Shown: in pieces, positions 45,148 to 51,645 of the stretch
Position numbering within the stretch: the first letter of the stretch is position 1
How the letters are laid out: every line of letters starts with the position of its first letter
IMG/VR virus record: IMGVR_UViG_3300034198_023276
Span: 1 to 51,645 of that record
DNA length: 51,645 nucleotides
Reading direction: 5' to 3' (one strand)
Source of the DNA: a virus
Made by a program: the position numbers and the translations under genes
The notes under the pieces: model-generated
Databases searched by the model: none
What the model saw: the letters and a program-made list of their open reading frames with translations, nothing else
What the model was told of the DNA's origin: nothing

Positions 45148-45963
45148 TTAGTTATTCGCAATCTCTATGTTCATATCAATAACACCAGAAGAAGTTGCAT
45201 CAGGAATTGCTGTTACGACTAATGCTGATGTAGCATAAACTATTGGAAGTCCCGTTCTATCAAGACCGTCAATACCACCACCGTTAGCAATTGTTACACG
45301 GTTTGTCCATAAAGGACGAGCAATAATAATATTACAAGCACCTGCTGCGTTAGTGGCACCAGCAACAGTAACAGAAGTAATTGCCTGAACACCAGTATCA
45401 CCAGCTGCAAGAGGCAATTCAACCCAACGACCAGCAGTAAAACCAGAAAGAGATGCTGTTGTTATTGTAGTTTTACCTGTAGCACCTGCCTGATTTGTAT
45501 ATGTTACCTGAAGGGTTGTAGCGGATGCTGAAAAAGTTGTTGTAATTTCAGCATAAATTCTTAAACCTGAATAATCTGTTCCGTTTGGAATACGAGATGT
45601 AAATGAAGTTGGGGATGTCACTGAAGTAGTAGCAAGTGCATTTAATACTGGCACTAATCCCCAAATTTTATCAAAAATCTCAAGTCTTCCAGTTACAGAA
45701 GAAAAATACTGAACACGACTTAAATATCCAGTAGCAGAACCACCAAATGCGTTGATTGTTGGCATACCTGAAGATGAAGATGTAAATAGTGTTCCACCAT
45801 TTGAAGTTGTTCCTGTAGATGGCAATGTACCTGCTCCAGGAAAACCGTTAAGCTGTAATGTTGCAAAGCGGGTAGCAGCAATAGTTGTTACAGAAGAAGT
45901 CTTTACATAAGGAATAATTTGCTTTGAAGAAGCAATGTACTGATCGCCAGATGCTATAGCCAT
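45148..45963 (-). CDS. Virion structural protein, unrecognised
   Basis: 271 residues. An extended N-terminus (MAIASGDQYIASSKQIIPYVKTSSVTTIAATRFATLQLNGFPGAG) is followed by beta-rich parts (GYLSRVQYFSSVTGRLEIFDKIWGLVPVLNALATTS..., RIYAEITTTFSASATTLQVTYTNQAGATGKTTITTASLSGFTAGRWVELPL, CNIIIARPLW). Proteins of this type occur in actinophage and uncultured-phage virion clusters. ATG 45963 lies 1 base after the preceding stop, so it is coupled to the 130-residue gene. A decoration or tail-side structural role is inference. Confidence 0.6.
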   Translation of the reverse strand: MAIASGDQYIASSKQIIPYVKTSSVTTIAATRFATLQLNGFPGAGTLPSTGTTSNGGTLFTSSSSGMPTINAFGGSATGYLSRVQYFSSVTGRLEIFDKIWGLVPVLNALATTSVTSPTSFTSRIPNGTDYSGLRIYAEITTTFSASATTLQVTYTNQAGATGKTTITTASLSGFTAGRWVELPLAAGDTGVQAITSVTVAGATNAAGACNIIIARPLWTNRVTIANGGGIDGLDRTGLPIVYATSALVVTAIPDATSSGVIDMNIEIANN

Positions 45964-45964
45964 A

Positions 45965-46357
45965 TTACACCAAGCTCACTACTATAGAGTTAATTGCAAA
46001 TTGAAGAGTATCTCCAGATGCTGTTGTTCTATTTGTTGTTAATGGACCCCAAGCAAGTCTTTTTGGAGTTCCCGACGAATCCCATAATTCAATTCCAGTA
46101 ACTGTAGTAGCTGGCATAGATGCAAATGAAATTGCTGCGTTATTTTGCAGAGTTTCAGTAAGAATTGATCCTGCTGAGCTAAATGTGATGTTTTGTGATG
46201 CATAAGAACCACCAGTAACTTCAGTTCCAGCTGATGTGTTTGTTCCATTTACAGTCATAAGACGCAATTTAATTGGAGTTGTTACAGTATAAGACGCATT
46301 TCCAACTAAGCTATCGAGTAGCTGGTTAGAGATGGTAGTTACAATATTTGCTGCCAT
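45965..46357 (-). CDS. Small tail-fibre-like protein (gp53-like)
   Basis: 130 residues. The pattern IKLRLMTVNGTNTSAGTEVTGGSYASQNITFS, ISFASMPATTVTGIELWDSSGTPKRLAWGPLT and ASGDTLQFAINSIVVSL matches a small tail protein family widespread in siphoviruses. They are single beta-sandwich domains that probably attach to the tail or fibres. It has its own promoter-like site and the ribosome binding site AGAGGGA. Confidence 0.7.
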   Translation of the reverse strand: MAANIVTTISNQLLDSLVGNASYTVTTPIKLRLMTVNGTNTSAGTEVTGGSYASQNITFSSAGSILTETLQNNAAISFASMPATTVTGIELWDSSGTPKRLAWGPLTTNRTTASGDTLQFAINSIVVSLV

Positions 46358-46383
46358 TTTATCCCTCTTTTTCTAATATATAG

Positions 46384-46392
46384 ATTATAGCA
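46384..46392 (-). promoter_or_regulatory. Extended -10 promoter-like site
   Basis: TGCTATAAT in the 52-base gap between the 1054-residue fibre gene and the 130-residue gene. A leader of about 20 bases would contain AGAGGGA. No -35 consensus. Confidence 0.6.
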
Positions 46393-46409
46393 CAAAACTT
46401 ATATTTGGG

Positions 46410-49400
46410 CTATGCTCTTTGAAGTTCAACAAAAACTGATAAATCTGAGCCTGCTACCGTTGATCCCACCTGAGATATGTTAACGGTTAAGTAATCTCCA
46501 GCAGCCAAAGTAGTCACATCGGGGGTTGGAGATGTTGTAGTTGCAAATGTAGATATTGCAATTGTAGGTCTATTCGCTGTTGTAGAATAAATAGTAGTAC
46601 CATTTTTAAGCACATCCACAATTATTGCTGCTCCCGTAGGGGCAGTATTTACTGCAGCAGTTGTTGCAATAATAGTTGCTGCCCAAGGGAGGCGGTAACG
46701 AATAGTTCCCGTAGAAGTAGTCAATACACCAGTTTTAGTATAAGGAATAATATGATCTGCATAATATGAAGAAGGTTGATTATTTAATTGATTGCCTGTT
46801 GTATTATAATAGTTAATTGCAGTAGTGCCCATTGTATCTGTAGTTTTATTTGTATTAAACCATTGAGTAGCACCATTTAAAGTTCCTTGATCTACAGAAA
46901 TAGGCATTGCAGAAACCTTGCCCATTGTGTCAGAGTCATTATCACGTGTAAGTACTGCGGAAACTCCTGTGGCTCCAGCGGTTGTTACAATATAAATACC
47001 ATTTGCTATATTTGTAGGAGTTGTACCTGCAGTTTGATTTTTAATAAGTAATCTTTCACCTGCATTAAGAGTATAACCATCAACAATTAATGGACCAGTA
47101 GCAGTAATTGTAAATGTGGATGCAACAGTTCCAGGGGTATTGTTATTATAAGTACCTGTAAGTGCAGTAGTTGTTGCAACAGAAACGCTTTCCATAGCAG
47201 CAATTGAAACCCACTCAGGGGCATTTAAACCGTAGCCACCATAAGACATAAGAATCTGTCCAGCAATACCAGAGCCACCAAGTGAAGTAACCACGTTATT
47301 AAAGTTAACTGCTGAGCTTCCCATAGTGGTGGTTGCTGAGTTAGTACATTGCCAAATAGTCCCGCCATTTACAGTTCCTTGGTTAACGGTAACAATACTT
47401 CCGCCCAATTTACCAATAGTGTCTGCATCATTGTCACGAGTAAGTACAATAGTTGATGCGCCAATACTGCTAATTATATAAACACCGTTTGCAATATATG
47501 TGGGTGTTGAGGACGAGGTTTGGTCTTTAACCAATACTCTATCACCTGCTACAAATGTATATCCATCAAGAACATATGATGTTCCTGTATATGTTAGTGT
47601 TGATGCAGTAGTTCCTGGAGTATTGTTAGCATATACCCAAGTTCCCGTCAATGGACCATTTGTAGCAGCCATTACCTCTTCAACAATTGGAAGAGAAATC
47701 CATTCTGGTCCGCCATTTGCAATATCTCCATATGACATAAGGAATTGACCAGCAGTTCCTGCAGGCGTTGATGTGTGCTTTCCTGCAGAATCTCCAAATG
47801 CAACTCCAGCAGGAGTTAAAGCAGTTGAAGTTCCAGTTCCACCTTGAGATGTTGATAGTGGAGTTGTTAATCCAGTTAGTGATGTAATATTAGAATTTGC
47901 ACCCGATGTTGCTCCATTGGAAATACCATATCCAGATAAAGTTGTTGGCGTAGATGAAATATCTGCCCAAGGTACGCTTGAAGAACTTGAAATAACTCCA
48001 CTTGAAGTTGTTTTTACATATCCTGCAGTTGTGAGCGGGAATGTAACAGTTCCTGTAAATGTAGGAGAAGCACTTGTAGCAAGTCCTGATATAGATCCAC
48101 CAAGTGAAATTGCTGAACCATTTATACTAATTGATGAATTTGAAAGCTTGCTATTTGAAATAGATCCAGCAAGCATTGTATTAGTTACTGTACCTGTATC
48201 TGTTGTATAAACACCATTTGTTACAGTTCCCGCATTTCCATCAATTGAAATTCCATTTAATGTTTGAGAGCCAGAAGATCTATTTATTGCTATGGATGTT
48301 GTTCCAATATAGAATGTTTGGCTAGTTGTAGCAATGTTTGTTATAGCTCCTGTTGATCCATTTACTGAAAGAACACCAGTATTAGATACTTGATTTGCAG
48401 TAACAGATATACCAGTTCCAGCTGTTACAGTTCCAGATCCAGAGCTTTGTGAAAACGTTATATATGATGAACCAATTGTAATTGTTCCTGCTGAATTCAT
48501 TATCCAACTAGTATTTTGATTTATTGGAGTTATAGAAAATTTTGAAGCAGGGGCAAGAACAAACACCATGTCTCCAGCTGCTACTTCTCCTGGAGTACTT
48601 TGATCATAATCTGAAGCACGAGTAAGTACCCAGTTAGAAGAACCTGAGCCCACTGTTGTTAATGTATAAATACCATTTTGAGTTGAATCAGTTTGATTTT
48701 TAACAAGAATACGATCATATTGAGCTAGTGTAACATTATCAATAGAAAAGGCTGCTTGAGTTCCAGCATTTGTAAGTGTTGCACCGACACCCGTTGTGTT
48801 GTTATTATAAGTAACAGTAAGTGGGGCGGTAGATGCAGCAACCACTGCATCATGGGCATTAATTCCTGATGCAATATTGTCAACATACTGTTTTGTTACA
48901 GCATCAGTTGCATTTGATGGAGTTGGTACTGTAACGATTCCAGTAAATGTAGGACTATTTATGGGAGCATATGTTGATGTTGCATTTGTCTGTGTCAAAT
49001 ATGTTGATGTTGCATTTGTTTGCGTCAAATATGTTGATGCTGCATTTGTTTGTGTCAAATATGTTGAAGAGGCAGTTGTAATTGGTAAATATGTACTTGT
49101 TGCAGATGAAATTGTTAAATAATTACTTGCTGCATTTGAAATTGTTAAATAAGTTGAGGCTGCCGAAGATGTAGTTAAATATGTAGATGAATCAGATGTT
49201 AGATTGCCAGAAGAATCAATTTTTACAAATCCCGCTGTTCCACTTGAAAGTGAACCAATTTTTACAAGTGAAGAGTTTGTAACTCCAGAAGCTAAAGTAG
49301 TTGAAGAATCTAATATTCCAGAATATGAGTGAACGTGATCTGAATGTGAGCCAGTTGATGAAGTTCCTGCTGATGCTGAAGACGCCAGATTTGATGGAGA

Positions 49401-49574
49401 TGATGAACCTAAAACAATATTAAAATATCCGAGGGAGTTCCATGCAGTTGAACCGTCGCCAACTTTAACTTTAAGGGTATCTGTTTCAACACCCATTTCT
49501 CCTTGTGCAAGAACTGTATTTGCTGTAGACCAATCTGATGATGTTCCACGTCTTAATTGAATTTTAACAACCAT
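46410..49574 (-). CDS. Tail fibre with Mtd-type N-terminus and bead modules
   Basis: 1054 residues. The N-terminus IQLRRGTSSDWSTANTVLAQGEMGVETDTLKVKVGDGSTAWNSLGYF is the phage fibre N-domain also seen in major tropism determinants. Next come ten-residue repeats (STYLTQTNAT), a TKQYVDNIASGI segment, and three copies of a ~120-residue bead with (R/V)(I/V/L)L(V/I)K(N/D)QT...NG(I/V)Y and VLTR...D motifs (near 240-365, 640-760 and 800-920). A C-terminal ~110-residue domain (IRYRLPWAATIIATTAAVNTAPTGAAIIVDVLKNGTTIY) is a typical TNF-like fibre tip. ATG 49574 has GGAGGGGGAA upstream and shares one base with the preceding stop. Confidence 0.78.
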   Translation of the reverse strand: MVVKIQLRRGTSSDWSTANTVLAQGEMGVETDTLKVKVGDGSTAWNSLGYFNIVLGSSSPSNLASSASAGTSSTGSHSDHVHSYSGILDSSTTLASGVTNSSLVKIGSLSSGTAGFVKIDSSGNLTSDSSTYLTTSSAASTYLTISNAASNYLTISSATSTYLPITTASSTYLTQTNAASTYLTQTNATSTYLTQTNATSTYAPINSPTFTGIVTVPTPSNATDAVTKQYVDNIASGINAHDAVVAASTAPLTVTYNNNTTGVGATLTNAGTQAAFSIDNVTLAQYDRILVKNQTDSTQNGIYTLTTVGSGSSNWVLTRASDYDQSTPGEVAAGDMVFVLAPASKFSITPINQNTSWIMNSAGTITIGSSYITFSQSSGSGTVTAGTGISVTANQVSNTGVLSVNGSTGAITNIATTSQTFYIGTTSIAINRSSGSQTLNGISIDGNAGTVTNGVYTTDTGTVTNTMLAGSISNSKLSNSSISINGSAISLGGSISGLATSASPTFTGTVTFPLTTAGYVKTTSSGVISSSSSVPWADISSTPTTLSGYGISNGATSGANSNITSLTGLTTPLSTSQGGTGTSTALTPAGVAFGDSAGKHTSTPAGTAGQFLMSYGDIANGGPEWISLPIVEEVMAATNGPLTGTWVYANNTPGTTASTLTYTGTSYVLDGYTFVAGDRVLVKDQTSSSTPTYIANGVYIISSIGASTIVLTRDNDADTIGKLGGSIVTVNQGTVNGGTIWQCTNSATTTMGSSAVNFNNVVTSLGGSGIAGQILMSYGGYGLNAPEWVSIAAMESVSVATTTALTGTYNNNTPGTVASTFTITATGPLIVDGYTLNAGERLLIKNQTAGTTPTNIANGIYIVTTAGATGVSAVLTRDNDSDTMGKVSAMPISVDQGTLNGATQWFNTNKTTDTMGTTAINYYNTTGNQLNNQPSSYYADHIIPYTKTGVLTTSTGTIRYRLPWAATIIATTAAVNTAPTGAAIIVDVLKNGTTIYSTTANRPTIAISTFATTTSPTPDVTTLAAGDYLTVNISQVGSTVAGSDLSVFVELQRA
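48960..49190 (-). repeat. 30-base tandem repeat in the fibre gene
   Basis: About seven to eight units of 30 bases, each encoding a variant of STYLTQTNAT. The first three units (48966-49055) are nearly identical; those nearer 49190 have diverged. In protein they would form a periodic trimeric shaft. Confidence 0.8.
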
Positions 49575-49813
49575 TATATTCCCCCTCCATCTATAATATC
49601 AATGCCACCATAATTTGATGTTGGAAATCCACCATCAATATTTAGTATAGCATTTGTTGTACTAGTTCCACTTCCCGCATCCGACCATGCACCATTTTGA
49701 TAAATTCTAGCACCATGTAGAGTAGTATTAAAATACATCTCGCCTTCAGTACCTGAGACGGGATCTGAAGATAAATTTACTAGACCAATGGTACTTTTAA
49801 ATTTATGAGACAT
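49574..49813 (-). CDS. Small virion protein with DGGxPTSNYGGID tail
   Basis: 79 residues. Residues 1-48 (FKSTIGLVNLSSDPVSGTEGEMYFNTTLHGARIYQNGAWSDAG) are like the fibre-start domain of the 533-residue protein (GTTTDPGSGSAGQLYYNTSTNLLKYWNGTSWQA). The C-terminus ILNIDGGFPTSNYGGIDIIDGGGI is a motif seen at the ends of small phage structural proteins. It may be a cap or adaptor for the neighbouring fibres. The ribosome binding site is weak (GTAGG). Confidence 0.65.
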   Translation of the reverse strand: MSHKFKSTIGLVNLSSDPVSGTEGEMYFNTTLHGARIYQNGAWSDAGSGTSTTNAILNIDGGFPTSNYGGIDIIDGGGI

Positions 49814-49823
49814 TATCTACCTA

Positions 49824-51425
49824 CTATCCAACTATCACTACGTTATATGTATTTCCAGATGTACCAGCAGAAGCAAATGTTATGGTAACTGAAGATGTAG
49901 AAGTTCTTACAATATCTGCTTCAACCTCTGCATATTGAGTATCTGGTCCCGCTGAAGATTGATATACTTGTACTTGAACATCTCTTGAGTTTAAGTTATG
50001 TGCAATTGCCCAGGAAGTTGTTGTTCCATCAAGAGTAATTGTAGCAGTCTGCTTTTGAGTTGCATATGAATATGCTCCCCCAGATACTCCAGTTGCTGCT
50101 TGAGAAGTTGTTCCTGAAGCAAACACAAGTGAATTTCCAGATAAAGTAAGTCCAGTTCCTGGTGTATTGATTGCAAGTCCAGATGTTGATGATGTTAATC
50201 CACCAGAAGAACTTAATCTAACTTGTAGTGTTCCGCCACCGATTGAAAGTCCTGAAGTTCCAGTTCCAGAGGTTGAATCAAATGCTGATCCTAGATTTAC
50301 TCCAACTTGATTTCCAGTTACAATTGTCAAACCATTTGTAGCAGTTACAGTTCCAGTTCCTGAACTTTGAGCAAATGTAATTGGAGAAACTCCAATTGTA
50401 ATTATTCCTGCTGAATTCATAGTCCAGCCTGTATTTTGGTTTGTTGGGGTTGTAGAAAATTCTGATGCTGGGGCAACAACAAAGACTGTATCTCCTGATG
50501 CTACTTCTCCTGCTGTGCTATTATCATAATCAGTAGCACGAGTAAGTACCCAGTTTGTTGAACTAGAACCTACATTTGTAACGGTATAAATACCATTCTG
50601 AGAACCAGACGCTTGATTTTTAACAAGAATTCTGTCATTAACTACTGGAGTTACGTTATCAATTACAAGAGTTGCTTGAGTTCCAGCATTTGTAAGTGTT
50701 GCTCCTACACCAGTTGTATTATTATTATATGTAACAGTTAATGGAGCTGTAGTGGCTGCAACAACTGCATCATGTGCATTAATTCCTGATGCAATGTTAT
50801 CTACATACTGCTTAGTGGCAACATCTGTAGCATTTGCAGGAGAATTATTAATTGTAATCTGATTAAATGTTGGAGTTGATGTTGTAGAAATTGCTTGTGG
50901 CAAACTGATTGTAAATGTGCTTCCTGTAACAGAAGTTGAAACTCCAGTTCCGCCTGAAATTGTTAATGTTCCTCCGCCAGATACGTTGCCAGATCCAGTT
51001 CCTGCTCCAAGAGAGATTGATGTGCTGATTGATGCAGTTCCTGCTGCTGTTAAACGACCTTGTGCATCAACAGTAAATGTTGGAATCTGTGTTGATGAGC
51101 CATACGAGCCTGCTGATACTGATGTATTTGAAAGATTAATTGTTCTTGCAGCAGAACCATCAAATGTTGTTCCTGTTGTATAAGAGAGCCCAGTTCCTGT
51201 TGATAATGCATTGGCAACGCTAGTAGCAGTTGTGCTGGATGTCAAAGCCTGCCAAGAAGTACCGTTCCAGTATTTTAAAAGGTTGGTGCTGGTGTTATAA
51301 TAAAGCTGACCAGCAGAACCACTACCTGGATCTGTCGTAGTACCATAAATAATTGCATTGTTTAAAACTGGGGAAACAATTTGGTTCCCACCCATATTAA
51401 TATTAACTAAAAATCTTCTTGACAT
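49824..51425 (-). CDS. Tail fibre-like protein with one bead module
   Basis: 533 residues. The N-terminus (RRFLVNINMGGNQIVSPVLNNAIIYGTTTDPGSGSAGQLYYNT...YWNGTSWQAL) is a fibre-start domain. Residues ~195-345 carry TKQYVDNIASGINAHDAVVAA and a bead nearly the same as one in the 1054-residue fibre. The C-terminal ~75 residues (TSWAIAHNLNSRDVQVQVYQ...EADIVRTSTSSVTITFASA) form a small tip domain also found in the partial gene upstream. ATG 51425 has AAGGGGG upstream. It probably forms a side or collar fibre. Confidence 0.72.
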   Translation of the reverse strand: MSRRFLVNINMGGNQIVSPVLNNAIIYGTTTDPGSGSAGQLYYNTSTNLLKYWNGTSWQALTSSTTATSVANALSTGTGLSYTTGTTFDGSAARTINLSNTSVSAGSYGSSTQIPTFTVDAQGRLTAAGTASISTSISLGAGTGSGNVSGGGTLTISGGTGVSTSVTGSTFTISLPQAISTTSTPTFNQITINNSPANATDVATKQYVDNIASGINAHDAVVAATTAPLTVTYNNNTTGVGATLTNAGTQATLVIDNVTPVVNDRILVKNQASGSQNGIYTVTNVGSSSTNWVLTRATDYDNSTAGEVASGDTVFVVAPASEFSTTPTNQNTGWTMNSAGIITIGVSPITFAQSSGTGTVTATNGLTIVTGNQVGVNLGSAFDSTSGTGTSGLSIGGGTLQVRLSSSGGLTSSTSGLAINTPGTGLTLSGNSLVFASGTTSQAATGVSGGAYSYATQKQTATITLDGTTTSWAIAHNLNSRDVQVQVYQSSAGPDTQYAEVEADIVRTSTSSVTITFASAGTSGNTYNVVIVG

Positions 51426-51438
51426 TTATTTGTCCCCC

Positions 51439-51645
51439 TTATGTAAGATATGCATATCCAACTACTGAATCAGTAAATGTTATAATTACTTGATTAACGC
51501 TAGTATGAACTATATCCCCTTCTAATGTATTATGTGCATAATCTGTTGTAAATACTGATGGACGATAACCTAGATTATGTGTTATTGACCATACTGAAGA
51601 ACTTGATTGCTGTTCATACACAAAAGATGAAGATGCAACTGAGTC
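51439..51645 (-). CDS. C-terminal part of a fibre-like protein, 5' end cut by window edge
   Basis: The frame is open from the window edge to TAA at 51439 (68 residues visible). VYEQQSSSSVWSITHNLGYRPSVFTTDYAHNTLEGDIVHTSVNQVIITFTDSVVGYAYLT is the same small tip domain as at the end of the 533-residue protein (W-x-I-x-H-N-L...T-S-x-x-x-V-x-I-T-F). A GTG at 51621 could act as start, but the frame continues upstream without a stop, so I read it as a truncated larger protein. Confidence 0.7.
   Translation of the reverse strand, partial: DSVASSSFVYEQQSSSSVWSITHNLGYRPSVFTTDYAHNTLEGDIVHTSVNQVIITFTDSVVGYAYLT

Noticed and set aside
48960-49190. CRISPR-like array from 30-base units
   Set aside because: Units are contiguous without spacers and encode an in-frame ten-residue protein repeat.
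46410-49574. Diversity-generating retroelement, suggested by the Mtd-type N-terminal domain
   Set aside because: No reverse transcriptase gene, no template repeat and no C-type lectin variable region are visible; the C-terminus is a TNF-like tip.
1-51645. tRNA genes, integrase, attachment site, terminase, lysis genes
   Set aside because: I looked for them in the gaps and among the proteins and found no support; gaps are too short for tRNA genes except a few, which lack cloverleaf features.

Overview
The window is the virion-structure region of a tailed double-stranded DNA bacteriophage. All genes I accept lie on the minus strand and run from base 51645 towards base 1. The DNA is AT-rich, genes are tightly packed, and several stop and start codons overlap. 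A single very long tape measure gene, a tail-chaperone pair joined by a -1 frameshift, and the absence of a sheath gene point to a siphovirus with a long non-contractile tail. Portal and capsid protease resemble the PBSX/XkdF type. The host cannot be read from the sequence. Purine-rich ribosome binding sites and sigma70-like promoters fit a bacterial host; relatives of several proteins are familiar from actinobacterial and uncultured freshwater or marine phages, but that is a weak inference. Terminase, lysis, replication and integration genes are not in the window, so the genome is clearly larger than 52 kb.

In transcription order: (1) 51645-37108 is an upstream adhesion arm of nine genes. 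It holds fibre-like proteins with bead modules shared between genes, a 30-base tandem repeat, and a 1923-residue protein with LamG-like and six carbohydrate-binding-like modules. (2) 37042-29413 is the head and neck module: a small conserved gene, portal, prohead protease with a probable nested scaffold gene, major capsid protein, a small SAP-like protein, head-tail adaptor, head closure, a gp10-like neck protein and tail terminator. (3) 29300-13437 is the tail module: major tail protein, chaperones with a slippery heptamer and stem-loop, a 2552-residue tape measure with a predicted ADP-ribosyltransferase-like domain near its C-terminus, a distal tail-like protein and a 2075-residue hub/fibre protein. 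(4) 13380-848 is a downstream adhesion arm: FN3 and bead-module proteins, Pro-Thr linkers with Cys-rich ends, a LamG-like protein, a zinc-ribbon protein, a GlcNAc-transferase-like enzyme and small tip proteins. (5) 844-1 carries an HNH endonuclease and the first 177 codons of a calcineurin-like phosphoesterase with its own consensus promoter.

Regulation is partly visible. Extended -10 sites (TGnTATAAT-like) recur in the few intergenic gaps. Perfect hairpins follow both the capsid and the major tail gene, each with such a promoter just downstream. Capsid and major tail genes share a 20-base translation leader and a CGT-rich codon choice, as expected for the two most abundant proteins.
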